DNA of 58,770 bases from Cyanobacteria bacterium SW_9_44_58 (GTDB lineage Bacteria > Cyanobacteriota > Cyanobacteriia > Cyanobacteriales > Rubidibacteraceae): contig PXPI01000029.1 in assembly GCA_003021905.1 (NCBI GenBank), positions 39,646 to 98,415 on the forward strand, given 5' to 3'. The notes below the pieces were generated by a model. The model was not told the DNA's origin and did no database searches. It worked only from the letters and a program-made list of their open reading frames with translations. Of this stretch, positions 25,623-34,624 are shown piece after piece. The first letter of the stretch is position 1. Each line of letters begins with the position of its first letter. Position numbers and translations under genes: made by a program.

Positions 25623-28600
25623 TTAGATTTTGAATTTATCCACCGTGGTTTGCAGTTCCTGCGCCGTGTCTAACGCTTGCTTAAAGGAGGCTGAGAGGGC
25701 ACTGGATTGTTCAGAGGTGGCATTGGCAATTTCCGCCACTTCTTTCATAGTTTGGGTCACCGATTGCGATTGTTCCAGTTGTCCTTGACTGGCTTCGGTA
25801 ATGCCTTCGACTAGTTTGCTGATTTCTGCAGTGGCAGCCGCGATCGCGTTCAGTTCTTCTTTGGCTTCTTGCACTAAGTTGGTCCCGGAACTGACTTGGG
25901 CAATGGCGCGTTCAGTCACTTTAATCGCTTCACTGGTTTGATTGCGAATTTCCGCCACCAAGTCTTCAATTTCTTTGGTGGCATCGGCAGACTGACGGGC
26001 CAAGGAACGCACTTCATCGGCAACTACAGCAAAACCGCGGCCGTATTCTCCGGCGCGAGTCGCCTCAATCGAGGCATTCAGGGAGAGCAATTGCGTTTGT
26101 TTGGAAAAGTCGCTAATCAAGTTGACCACCCGAGAAATTTTCTGAGAGGATTCTCCCAACTGCCGAATGTTGCGACTGGTTTCGGAAACCGCATCGCGAA
26201 TGCCTTCAATCCCTTCCACGGTTCGATTCATCGCCGCATCCCCAGAAGATACTGTCTCATTGGACTTCTTCACGGCTTCATTAATGGCCTGGGCATTGTT
26301 GGCAACATTTTGCGTAGCATTGGTCATGGATTGAACTTGTTCCAAGGCGCTGCTTAAGGCTTGGGATTGTTGCGTTGCTTGATCAGACAGTTGGTTAATG
26401 GCTTGGTCGCTTTCGTTGGAAGTGTCTGCCACTTTATCCACAGCCTGTTGCACTTGCACCACAATCTGCCGCAATCCTTTCAGGGTATTGTTATAGGCAT
26501 CGGCAATGGTTCCCAATTCATCATCCGTTACGGGGGCACGTACTGTTAAATCTCCATCTAAGGCCGGACGAACGGCTGTTAACAAATCAATGGCCCGTTG
26601 CTGCAATAACTCTTTGGCATTGCGTTCCCGTTCCGCGGCTTGGGCAAGCTGTTCCGACTGTTGACGAATTTGCGCTAAAAACTCAGCTTGTTTCAAGGCA
26701 ATTCCCAGCTGGACGCCAATTTGCCGCAACAGTTTGACTTCCTGTTCTTGCCACTCTCGGCGATCGCCGTTTTGATAAACGCCTAAAATGCCCCAAAGCA
26801 CATCATCTTGGAAAACGGGAACCAGAATATAGGCCCGACATTGGAAGGTTTCCAACAATTCCAGGTGACAAGGATCAAAGCCTTCTTCATAGATATCGTT
26901 GACCACATGATTTTCACCGCGGGCATAACGGCCGCCTTTATTTTCTTGTAGATAGGTATCTTTTACCTTCGCCTCATCAGTGCCCACTAGGGGTTTCCAA
27001 CCGGTGGCAACGGATTCGGCCACAAATTCGCCGCTCCAGTCGTCGCCAAATTGATAAAGCCCCACGCGGTCCGCTTTTAGCAATAAACGCACTTCTTGGG
27101 TGGTGGTATCAAAAATGGCGTTCACTTCTTGGGAACGACGAATTTTATCAACGACCTTGGAAACCGCTTTTTCCCGTTCTGCTGCTTCGGCCAGTTCGTT
27201 GGATTGGGCTTGAATTTGTTCTAAATATTGCGCCTGTTTCAGGGCAACGCCAAATTGGGTTCCCACTTGCCGCGCCAGTTGCACTTCGCTGTCTTGCCAT
27301 TGCCGAGGGCCGCTATTTTGATAGACCCCTAAAATGCCCCAAAGCCCATCATCTTGGAAAACGGGAACCAGAATATAGGCTCGACATTGGAAACTTTCCA
27401 ACAGTTCCACGTGGCATTCATCAAACCCTTCTTCATAGATATCGGGAACCACATGATTTTGCCCAAGGGCATAACGCCCCCCTTGATTCTCTTTGAGGTA
27501 CGTATCTTTGACTGTGGCTTCTTCCGTTCCCACAAGCGGTTTCCAGCCAGTGGCAACGGATTCGGCAACAAATTCCCCGCTCCAATCCTCATAGAATTTA
27601 TACAATGCCACGCGATCGGCATTCAAAACATTGCGCACTTCTTGCGTGGTGTTATCGAAAACGGCATTGACTTCTGGGGTTCGGCGAATCCGATCCACGA
27701 CTTTAGAAACGGTTTTTTCCCGTTCCACTCCTTGGGCTAACTGTTCGTTTTTCTGCTCCAGTTCTTCCACAAATTCGGCTTGATTGAGGGCCACTCCCAA
27801 GGGATCGGCAACTTCCACCATTAAGTCTTTTTCCGCTTCTGTCCACTGCCGGGGACCAGTGTTTTGGTAGGCTGCCATTAATCCCCAGAGTTTCTCGCCT
27901 TGGAAAATGGGAACATTAATGTAGGCGCGACATTCATATTTTTCCAGCTGGTCAAGGTAACACCTGGGAAAATCCATTTCGTAAATGTCATTGACAACGC
28001 TGTATTTTTTCCCTCGGGCATAACCGCCCCCTTTGGTGTCTTGGAGGTAGGTATCTTCCGTCTGCCGGGAACGTCGGTCGCCGCCTAACATGCGAATACT
28101 GCAATCGTTTTTGACATCCCCTGCTGGATCATCGCTGTCAATAAGGGGGGTCCAACCGGTGGTTACCGCTTCGGCAACAAAGCCGCCGCTCCAGTCTTCG
28201 TTAAACCGGTAAATTCCCACGCGATCGCAGTTGAGGGCGCGACGCAGCTGTTGGGTGGCCACATCAAAAATCGTATCCAAATCTTGCGATTGCCGAATCT
28301 GCGAAATTAAATCAACTTTGGTTTGTTGACGGTTTTTCTCCGCTTTAACTTGTTGTTGGTAGTCAAAGCTGGCAATTTTTAGGGCGGCTTCGGTGCTAAT
28401 TTGATAAATGGCATTAACGGTACTATCGGGCCAAGGCTCTCCGGTTTGACAGCCATGAACGACTAATAAGCCCCAAGGTTCGCCGTCAATGCGAAGAATG
28501 AAGGCAAGACTGCTTTTGACTTGATAGCGATCCAGGAGTTGTTGTTGATAGGGGGTAGCGCGATCGCTGTTATTAATGGCAACAATTCCTTGTTGTAAAT

Positions 28601-28628
28601 ACTCCCGGTCTTCATCCCTACCAAACAT
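25623..28628 (-). CDS. Soluble multi-GAF methyl-accepting chemotaxis (probable phototaxis) receptor
   Basis: 1001 residues from the first ATG. Domains: the end of GAF1 (about 1-95), GAF2 (105-285), GAF3 (305-470), GAF4 (490-650), HAMP (680-735) and an MCP signalling domain (about 770-990, with [20 protein letters not shown]). No membrane segment is visible. GAF3 and GAF4 have the Cys-His pair that binds bilin in cyanobacteriochromes (C405-H406, C587-H588) within [15 protein letters not shown]-type sequence; GAF2 has C223-Y224 and an extra loop with a Cys (NDCSI). The start is doubtful: the same frame stays open for 96 codons upstream to 28916 and encodes the first part of GAF1, so the real protein starts further upstream, beyond a stop codon at 28917-28919. 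It matches PixJ/PtxD-type photoreceptors in layout. Confidence 0.85.
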   Translation of the reverse strand: MFGRDEDREYLQQGIVAINNSDRATPYQQQLLDRYQVKSSLAFILRIDGEPWGLLVVHGCQTGEPWPDSTVNAIYQISTEAALKIASFDYQQQVKAEKNRQQTKVDLISQIRQSQDLDTIFDVATQQLRRALNCDRVGIYRFNEDWSGGFVAEAVTTGWTPLIDSDDPAGDVKNDCSIRMLGGDRRSRQTEDTYLQDTKGGGYARGKKYSVVNDIYEMDFPRCYLDQLEKYECRAYINVPIFQGEKLWGLMAAYQNTGPRQWTEAEKDLMVEVADPLGVALNQAEFVEELEQKNEQLAQGVEREKTVSKVVDRIRRTPEVNAVFDNTTQEVRNVLNADRVALYKFYEDWSGEFVAESVATGWKPLVGTEEATVKDTYLKENQGGRYALGQNHVVPDIYEEGFDECHVELLESFQCRAYILVPVFQDDGLWGILGVYQNSGPRQWQDSEVQLARQVGTQFGVALKQAQYLEQIQAQSNELAEAAEREKAVSKVVDKIRRSQEVNAIFDTTTQEVRLLLKADRVGLYQFGDDWSGEFVAESVATGWKPLVGTDEAKVKDTYLQENKGGRYARGENHVVNDIYEEGFDPCHLELLETFQCRAYILVPVFQDDVLWGILGVYQNGDRREWQEQEVKLLRQIGVQLGIALKQAEFLAQIRQQSEQLAQAAERERNAKELLQQRAIDLLTAVRPALDGDLTVRAPVTDDELGTIADAYNNTLKGLRQIVVQVQQAVDKVADTSNESDQAINQLSDQATQQSQALSSALEQVQSMTNATQNVANNAQAINEAVKKSNETVSSGDAAMNRTVEGIEGIRDAVSETSRNIRQLGESSQKISRVVNLISDFSKQTQLLSLNASIEATRAGEYGRGFAVVADEVRSLARQSADATKEIEDLVAEIRNQTSEAIKVTERAIAQVSSGTNLVQEAKEELNAIAAATAEISKLVEGITEASQGQLEQSQSVTQTMKEVAEIANATSEQSSALSASFKQALDTAQELQTTVDKFKI

Positions 28629-28919
28629 TGTTGCCGGCAGGATTTCTTCGGCAGCGGGGGTCCAACCCCGTTCTACTTGTTCGGCTAGAACCTTGCCTTT
28701 TTCTTTCCCAGTAAATTGGTAAATTAAACAGCGTTGCGACCCGCTGATGGTTTGAGTTTCCTGACAAACTAAATCTAACAGTGTTGATAAGTCTTTGCTA
28801 TTTTGGATTTTTTCAGCAATGCTTAATAACGTTTCCCGTTGGGTCGCGCCATAGCTTCCGTTACCATTGCCGTATTGCCCATTTTCAACACTAGATTCAT
28901 TAATCCATTGTTCAAATTA
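28629..28919 (-). pseudogene. In-frame 5' part of the receptor gene, cut off by a TAA codon
   Basis: 96 codons directly upstream of the first ATG, in the same frame, with no stop and no ATG/GTG/TTG. They encode a linker and the first half of GAF1 ([33 protein letters not shown]). A TAA at 28917-28919 separates them from the 63-codon gene upstream, which is in the same frame. The simplest reading is one receptor gene of about 1160 codons with one nonsense codon. Confidence 0.7.
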
Positions 28920-29108
28920 TTCACCGAGGGTTTCAATTTCTTGAATTTTATTGAGGATTTCTGTTCGTTTTACGCCTCTCACTTTAGAGAGTTCTTGTTT
29001 TAACCCCTGTAAGGTGGCATGAAAATTTTTAATATCGGTATTGGAAGAGGGAAATTCGCCATTTTGAGGCGTTTCCGGAGTTGATGATTGGGTTTGGTCG
29101 GTATACAT
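28917..29108 (-). CDS. Short N-terminal segment of the receptor gene
   Basis: 63 codons starting MYTDQTQSSTPETPQNGEF, disordered at first and then a charged helix LQGLKQELSKVRGVKRTEI. It ends ETLGE-stop, exactly in frame with the receptor open frame that follows. Such an N-terminal helix is expected ahead of the first GAF domain. As it stands it would be made as a separate peptide; more likely it is the true start of the receptor. Confidence 0.55.
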   Translation of the reverse strand: MYTDQTQSSTPETPQNGEFPSSNTDIKNFHATLQGLKQELSKVRGVKRTEILNKIQEIETLGE

Positions 29109-29141
29109 GTTGCCCTTTCCTTATTGGTAATCAGTTGGATA

Positions 29142-29483
29142 TTATGATGAAAATGCCTTTACTAACGCCGGCGCATCTAAAATGATACTGCTGGCTTCAG
29201 TTAAATAGCCTTGAACATAAGAGAGAATATGGGATGGAAATAAGCCTTCTGGGGGTTGCAATTTTTGCCAATCATGCTGTTCAATCGTTTCCACTTGACG
29301 GACAGCAACACCAATTTCTTGGTTGTCCACCTGCAGGACAACAATATTAATATTGGCGGCAATATCTTCAATTTCCCAAAGCGGAGAAAATCCGATTTCA
29401 AAATTTAGCTCATGATTGAAATACCTTAAAAGCTCAAAGCTACTATCACTAAAGAAACTTCGCAAATAATTATGTATTATCAC
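29142..29483 (-). CDS. CheW-like protein, N-terminally truncated
   Basis: 113 residues from a GTG. The C-terminal half of a CheW domain is clear: INIVVLQVDNQEIGVAVRQV, then LQPPEGLFPSHILSYVQGYL and a final ASSIILDAPALVKAF. The first half of the domain is missing or unrecognisable, and a stop lies directly before the GTG with no ribosome-binding site. It may be a decayed coupling protein or one that works in partial form. It is 33 bases upstream of the receptor gene and divergent from the PatA-type gene. Confidence 0.6.
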   Translation of the reverse strand: MIIHNYLRSFFSDSSFELLRYFNHELNFEIGFSPLWEIEDIAANINIVVLQVDNQEIGVAVRQVETIEQHDWQKLQPPEGLFPSHILSYVQGYLTEASSIILDAPALVKAFSS

Positions 29484-29650
29484 TTAGAATAAAATACTTA
29501 ATTATTATGTTAGTTTCGTTAATTATTTTCACAATCTCCCAAAAAGAAAAATTCTAAATAATTGCTAAGGGAGGCAGATATCGAAAAGGACTAAACATAA
29601 TTTTAGATATTGTAAAAATAGGAAAAGCTTTTTGAAGCTAAAATAATTAA

Positions 29651-31012
29651 ATGATGATAAAAGATCAACTTAAGGGTCAACAACAACAGGAGCCTCTGAG
29701 TAGCTATCAGGAAAATAAGGTTGCTGAGAAGGGCTTTTTAAAAATCGAGGAACTTTTAAAAGAGATTTCCTCTCAGAGCCAACAGCAATTTACAGGACGC
29801 TTAACTATTGATATGCCGCAACAACAGCAATGGCGATTATACTTGGGAATGGGACGGCTGTTATGGGCTAGCGGCGGAGAACATCCTCGCCGCCGTTGGC
29901 GGAGACAATTAGCCTTGGCTTGTGGACAAGATAATTTCAAAGCTCATTACTCCCAAGATCATTTCCGGGAAGGAGATAATTACGAGTGCTGGGATTTTCA
30001 TCTTCTGTTGGCGCTGCACAAACGCAAAATTTTTAGTGCTGAGCAAGTGAGACGAGTCATGGGCGGGATCATTGCCGAAGTTTTGTTTGATCTTAACCGT
30101 CAAGGGGATGCCTTATGTACCAGCCAACAAGCCTATCCCCATCAGCCGAATTACTGCGGCAAACAAGTGTTTATCCTCAATTGGCAAGCTGGGAAACGCC
30201 CTTCTCAGGAAATGGTTGTTCCTCCCAGTTGGGGGGTTGATACGGACGCTTATTTAAAGACTGCCCAACAACAATGGCACCAGTGGCAAGAGACAGGGTT
30301 AACTCATGTTTCTCCCGATCGCGCTCCTCGTTTATTGCAGTTAAAACAGCTAGAAGCACAAACTTCTCCTGCTGTCTATAACAATCTAGTGAAATTAATT
30401 ACCGGGGATGCCACCCTGCGAGATTTATCGGTGTTAATGAACCGGGAAATTATTGCTATTGCGCGATCGTTGCAACCTTACCTTCGTCAAAATTTAATTG
30501 GTTTAGATGCAGTTTCCGATTTGCCACCGCCGGCATCGCTGCCTAGCAATCGTCATCAAAAAGAACAATTGCAATGCCGGGCTGAGGATGAAAACAACTC
30601 ATCGCCGCAATCTCCCGCAAGCGTTGCCCCTGCCAAGGAACGCCCCTTATTGGCATTTGTGGATGACAGTGAACAAAGCCGCAATATTATGGAGCAAATT
30701 GTGACCAATGGCGGCTATGAGTTTCTCGGCATTGGCGATTCGGCGGAAGCGATTCCCCTGTTGCTGGAAAGGCAGCCGCAATTGATTTTTCTGGATTTAA
30801 TGATGCCCCATATCAGCGGCTATGAATTGTGCAGTCAACTGCGTAAAATTTCTTCCCTGAAACAGGTTCCCATTGTCATTGTTACCGGCCAGGATGGGAT
30901 TGTCGATCGGATGCGCGCCAAAATGGCAGGGGCGACCAACTTTATCTCCAAGCCCATTGATCGCTCCGAAGTGTTAAGCTTGGCCGTGCAATATATTCAG
31001 CCTACGCATTAG
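29651..31012 (+). CDS. PatA-type response regulator (PATAN domain plus receiver)
   Basis: 453 residues. The N-terminal PATAN/DUF4388-like region (LKIEELLKEISSQSQQQFTG, WRLYLGMGRLLWASGGEHP) and a middle helical part are followed by a C-terminal receiver from about residue 335 (LLAFVDDSEQSRNIMEQI) with the phosphoacceptor in FLDLMMPHISGYEL and a late lysine in FISKPID. PatA-type regulators sit in cyanobacterial taxis loci (PixG, TaxP1) and control pilus motility or differentiation. Divergent from the rest of the cluster across 168 bases, and its end overlaps the convergent endonuclease V gene by four bases. Confidence 0.9.
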   Translation: MMIKDQLKGQQQQEPLSSYQENKVAEKGFLKIEELLKEISSQSQQQFTGRLTIDMPQQQQWRLYLGMGRLLWASGGEHPRRRWRRQLALACGQDNFKAHYSQDHFREGDNYECWDFHLLLALHKRKIFSAEQVRRVMGGIIAEVLFDLNRQGDALCTSQQAYPHQPNYCGKQVFILNWQAGKRPSQEMVVPPSWGVDTDAYLKTAQQQWHQWQETGLTHVSPDRAPRLLQLKQLEAQTSPAVYNNLVKLITGDATLRDLSVLMNREIIAIARSLQPYLRQNLIGLDAVSDLPPPASLPSNRHQKEQLQCRAEDENNSSPQSPASVAPAKERPLLAFVDDSEQSRNIMEQIVTNGGYEFLGIGDSAEAIPLLLERQPQLIFLDLMMPHISGYELCSQLRKISSLKQVPIVIVTGQDGIVDRMRAKMAGATNFISKPIDRSEVLSLAVQYIQPTH

Positions 31013-31671
31013 CTGTTTTTTCCGGAAGAAGCCAGCTTGTCAGCCCAACGGGTGGTTTCGGGAAGCCGATATTTGGGAGTGCAAGCGAGAGTCCAATCGA
31101 TCGCGCTGCGGAGACTGATGCGATGCCCAGGTGATACATAAACGGGTTTGACATTGCTGCGAGAGCGAAGTACGGCCCCAATTACTTCTCCCTGATCCCA
31201 AAGCGGTTGCCAAGCCCCCTTCTGGGATCCCACCTCTCGGTGTTTTCCAACTAAACGCGATTTCGCTACACCAATGGTAAGTTGATCCAGCAAGACTCCC
31301 AGGTGGCAGGCTAAACCAAACCGTCGCGGATGGGCAATTCCTTGACCGTCACAAAGAATTAAATCAACCTCGGTGTTGAGTTTTTCCAAGGCTTGGATAA
31401 TCGTTGGAACTTCTCGAAACGAGAGCAAACCCGGAATATAGGGAAAGCGAGTGGGCGATTGCGCCATGGCGCATTCTACCTTTTCCAATTCTGGGAAACT
31501 TAACACAGCAACGGCGGCTTGGGTAAGCTGATAGCCATCTTGAAATCCCACATCCACCCCTGCCACATAACGAATAGGCCGGGAAAATCGGTCATAGGTA
31601 ATCACCTGGGGAGATAATTGTTGTTGGAGCGCGATGGCGCTGGCATAAGAAAGCGATTCCGAGGTATCCAC
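31009..31671 (-). CDS. nfi: Endonuclease V (deoxyinosine 3' endonuclease)
   Basis: Nicks DNA near deoxyinosine and other deaminated bases. 220 residues, normal. Key motifs: YVAGVDVGFQDGYQLTQAAV (catalytic Asp), YIPGLLSFREVPTI, DLILCDGQGIAHPRRFGLA (second Asp and the HPR signature) and GVAKSRLVGKH. It is 8 bases downstream of hisD on the same strand, so it is probably co-transcribed; no functional link is apparent. Confidence 0.95.
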   Translation of the reverse strand: MDTSESLSYASAIALQQQLSPQVITYDRFSRPIRYVAGVDVGFQDGYQLTQAAVAVLSFPELEKVECAMAQSPTRFPYIPGLLSFREVPTIIQALEKLNTEVDLILCDGQGIAHPRRFGLACHLGVLLDQLTIGVAKSRLVGKHREVGSQKGAWQPLWDQGEVIGAVLRSRSNVKPVYVSPGHRISLRSAIDWTLACTPKYRLPETTRWADKLASSGKNS

Positions 31672-31679
31672 TGCTTCCC

Positions 31680-32990
31680 CTATTGTTGCCCATATTTCGA
31701 GGAACGCCGCAAACGGATGGATTCACTGTGAGAATATAATCCTTCTGCTTGCGCTAAGGTCTGAATGGCTTGGGAAACCTCATCTAAAGCTATATGGGAA
31801 TATTCAATCAAACTCGAGTGTTTCATAAAGGTTTCCACTCCCAACGCAGAGGAAAACCGGGCAGTCCCGGAAGTGGGAAGGGTGTGGTTGGGACCGGCTA
31901 AGTAATCTCCCACTGCTTCGGGGGTGGCATGACCCATGAAAATTGCCCCAGCATGCCGGATTAAACGCAGCATTTCCCAGGGCTCTTCCACTTCCAACTC
32001 CAAGTGTTCTGGGGCAAACAGGTTAGATAACTCCGCTGCTTGGGTTAGGGAATTGACCACAACAATCACCCCATAATTCGCGATCGCTTTTTCAGTGAGG
32101 GTACGACGGGGATGATTTTCCAGTTGCTGTTCCACTTGCCGCTGCACCTGCTGGGCTAGCGTTTCATCTGTGGTTAGGAGAATGGCCGATGCCATGGGAT
32201 CATGTTCGGCTTGCGCTAACAAATCAGCAGCAACATAAACGGGTTCCGCCTGTTGATCCGCAATAATTAACACTTCTGAGGGACCGGCGAGAGAATCAAT
32301 GCCCACTGTGCCATAGACCATCTTTTTGGCTAAAGTGACATAAATATTGCCAGGGCCTGTGATTACATCGACCTGTGGCAGTGTTTCTGTGCCATAGGCT
32401 AAGGCCGCGATCCCGTGAGCGCCTCCCACCCGATAAATTTCTTCAATCCCCGCTTCTTGCGCTGCTACCAAAACCGCTGGCGCAATTTTCCCCTCGGGAC
32501 CTGGCGGTGTGACCATGACCCGTCGTTCCACCCCTGCCACCTTGGCTGGAATGGCATTCATTAATACGGTACTGGGATAGGCCCCTCGTCCCCCGGGAAC
32601 GTACATCCCAGCGCGATCGACTGCCGTATAGCGTTTTCCTAAAACCGTGTCATTTTCCCCGAATTGAACCCAGGATTTGGGCATCCGTTGTCGATGAAAC
32701 GCCTCAATTCGATTGCCGGCTAAGGCAATGGCATCAATTAGTTCTTTTGAGACTTGTTGATAGGCAGCATCTAGTTCCGATCCATTGACCCGCAATTGTT
32801 CAATGGTTAAACTCTGTTGATCAAACTTTTCGGTATAATCCAGCAGTGCTTGATCGCCCTTGCTTTTAACTGTTTTGAGAATTTCCCTAACCGCGTCTTG
32901 CTTTCCTTCGATTTGCTTATCGTGAGTGCGGTGAGAAATCCGCTGCAGTTCGGTTGTTGCTTCCGCAAATTGAGTTATGATCCGCAACAT
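31680..32990 (-). CDS. hisD: Histidinol dehydrogenase
   Basis: Last two oxidation steps of histidine synthesis, histidinol to histidine with NAD. 436 residues, normal. Clear family signature: YVPGGRGAYPSTVLMNAIPA, YRVGGAHGIAALAYGT, VDVITGPGNIYVTLAKKMVY, and GIDSLAGPSEVLIIAD, with the zinc and catalytic residues in LAQAEHDPMASAILLT. It starts at the ATG at 32990. The 355-base region upstream separates it from rpsT. Confidence 0.97.
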   Translation of the reverse strand: MLRIITQFAEATTELQRISHRTHDKQIEGKQDAVREILKTVKSKGDQALLDYTEKFDQQSLTIEQLRVNGSELDAAYQQVSKELIDAIALAGNRIEAFHRQRMPKSWVQFGENDTVLGKRYTAVDRAGMYVPGGRGAYPSTVLMNAIPAKVAGVERRVMVTPPGPEGKIAPAVLVAAQEAGIEEIYRVGGAHGIAALAYGTETLPQVDVITGPGNIYVTLAKKMVYGTVGIDSLAGPSEVLIIADQQAEPVYVAADLLAQAEHDPMASAILLTTDETLAQQVQRQVEQQLENHPRRTLTEKAIANYGVIVVVNSLTQAAELSNLFAPEHLELEVEEPWEMLRLIRHAGAIFMGHATPEAVGDYLAGPNHTLPTSGTARFSSALGVETFMKHSSLIEYSHIALDEVSQAIQTLAQAEGLYSHSESIRLRRSSKYGQQ

Positions 32991-33259
32991 GGAGCCAAAA
33001 TACCCCTCTAAGCGACTACCCTCGTTTCTCGTTGAACCCTGAACCGTGTTGGCAAAAGAAATTTTAACGAATCAGGGGCTGGGAAGTTCGAGGAAACGAT
33101 GGTGTGGTTTTAATTCCCCAGCTTTTCTTTTCTAGCTTAACCTGAAATTTTCGGAATCTCCGTGTCCAAAATGAAAAACAGATGTTATATTTTGTTGATA
33201 GGAGCGCACTTATTTAATCAATTACTCTTCAGCTTATACCAAATCTTAATCGAGAGTGC

Positions 33260-33265
33260 TATAAT
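33260..33265 (+). promoter_or_regulatory. Probable -10 element of the rpsT promoter
   Basis: A perfect TATAAT at 33260-33265, about 80 bases before the rpsT start. No TTGACA-like -35 is seen at the usual distance, as often in cyanobacteria. Transcription should begin near 33272. Confidence 0.5.
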
Positions 33266-33271
33266 TATAGT

Positions 33272-33303
33272 TCCGTTATCTCTAAATTGGAATAACGGAT
33301 TTT
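33272..33303 (+). promoter_or_regulatory. 5'-leader hairpin of rpsT
   Basis: TCCGTTAT (33272-33279) and ATAACGGA (33292-33299) form a perfect 8-bp stem with a 12-base loop, then TTTT. It begins at the predicted transcription start, so it would cap the very 5' end of the S20 mRNA. It could stabilise the message, act as a weak attenuator, or bind S20 for autoregulation. Confidence 0.55.
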
Positions 33304-33345
33304 AGAGCAACCTGTATAAAATGATTAATTCTTTGAAGGATAACC

Positions 33346-33636
33346 GTGGCAAATATTAAATCCGCAAAGAAGCGTATCCAAACCGCAGAACGCAATCGCC
33401 TGCAAAATAAATCCTACAAATCAGCAGTTAGAACGCTGATGAAAAAATATTTTGCAGCTGTTAACGACTATGCTGCCAATCCAACTTCGGAGAAAGAACA
33501 ACAAGTGGAACAAGCGATGTCAGCTGCCTATAGCAAAATTGACAAAGCTGTGAAAGTCAATGCGTTGCATCGCAATAATGGCGCTAGAAAAAAAGCTCGT
33601 TTAGCCAAGGCTCTCAAAAATGTAATGCCCGCTTGA
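33346..33636 (+). CDS. rpsT: 30S ribosomal protein S20
   Basis: 96 residues, binds 16S rRNA early in 30S assembly. It begins with a GTG ([20 protein letters not shown] follows), with GAAGGA 7-12 bases upstream. It is rich in lysine and alanine as usual and ends [19 protein letters not shown]. First gene of the conserved cyanobacterial order rpsT-tatD-rpoB-rpoC1-rpoC2. Confidence 0.97.
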   Translation: MANIKSAKKRIQTAERNRLQNKSYKSAVRTLMKKYFAAVNDYAANPTSEKEQQVEQAMSAAYSKIDKAVKVNALHRNNGARKKARLAKALKNVMPA

Positions 33637-33745
33637 GTTCCCCATCCAAGTTAGAGGGCACCAAATTCGGATCCAGGATTGGGTCAGTAAAAAGTAGAGT
33701 AGTGGAATCATCAAGTCTAAAAAGGTTAAACAGCAGAGATTGGTA

Positions 33746-34543
33746 ATGCAGCTAATTGACACCCATGTTCACATCAACTTTGATGTTTTTGAAGCGGAAT
33801 TGGCGGCTTTAAAAGAGCGTTGGCAGGAACAAGGCGTGGTGCAATTGGTTCACTCTTGTGTGGAACCGCAAGAGTATGGCCAAATTAGCGCGATCGCGGA
33901 TCGGTTTCCGGAAGTTTCCTTTGCCGTGGGCTTACATCCCCTAGAAGCCGAAAAATGGACAGCACAGTTAGGATCCGACATTGAACGGCACGCCCAGTCT
34001 GATTCCCGAGTGGTTGCCATTGGGGAAACCGGGCTGGATCTATATAAAGCCGAAAATGTCGAGCAACAAAAAACGGCCTTTTGGGAACAGCTCGCGATCG
34101 CGCAACGTGTCAATAAACCGGTCATCATTCATTGTCGAGACGCCGCCGAGGAGTTAGTAGCACTGGTTCGCCAATTTCAACAAGAAAACGGAGCAACACC
34201 AGGGGTAATGCACTGTTGGGCGGGAACGCCCGAACAAACCCAAAAGTGCCTTGACCTGGGATTTTATATTAGCTTTAGCGGCATTGTCACCTTCAAAAAC
34301 GCCAAACCAGTCCAAGCCTCAGCCCAACTCGTACCAGAACAGCGGCTGTTAGTGGAAACCGATTGTCCCTTTCTGGCGCCAGTTCCCAATCGAGGTAAAC
34401 GCAATGAACCCAGTTATGTCCGCTATGTGGCAGAAACGGTCGCCCAACTGAGAGATATCTCCTTAGAGCGTTTAGCACAAACCACAACTAACAACGCTCG
34501 GGAACTGTTTTCCCTGCCCAGGGTTCCCGAAACCGGGACGTAA
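33746..34543 (+). CDS. tatD: TatD-family metal-dependent deoxyribonuclease
   Basis: 265 residues from the ATG at 33746 (an in-frame TTG sits six bases upstream). A TIM-barrel amidohydrolase-fold nuclease: [11 protein letters not shown] (two metal-binding His), [11 protein letters not shown] (Glu), PVIIHCRDA (His), GVMHCWAG (His) and [20 protein letters not shown] (Asp). Members cleave DNA 3'-5' and help in DNA repair or degradation. It sits between rpsT and rpoB, its usual place in cyanobacteria. Confidence 0.95.
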   Translation: MQLIDTHVHINFDVFEAELAALKERWQEQGVVQLVHSCVEPQEYGQISAIADRFPEVSFAVGLHPLEAEKWTAQLGSDIERHAQSDSRVVAIGETGLDLYKAENVEQQKTAFWEQLAIAQRVNKPVIIHCRDAAEELVALVRQFQQENGATPGVMHCWAGTPEQTQKCLDLGFYISFSGIVTFKNAKPVQASAQLVPEQRLLVETDCPFLAPVPNRGKRNEPSYVRYVAETVAQLRDISLERLAQTTTNNARELFSLPRVPETGT

Positions 34544-34624
34544 TCAGTTCCTTTCCTTCCTCTCTGGGAGCAATCTCAAGAGGAACCTCTACCGAACCCG
34601 CTAATGCGAAAACAAGAGTAAGCA

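Larger units (their letters stand above)
32991..33345. other. Divergent intergenic region between hisD and rpsT
   Basis: Contains the rpsT promoter and leader on the plus side and the hisD promoter on the minus side. A further stem, GCTGGGAA (33078-33085) with TTCCCCAGC (33114-33122) and one bulge, is followed on the plus strand by TTTTCTTTT, a terminator-like arrangement with no plus-strand gene upstream. No other feature was found. Confidence 0.5.
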
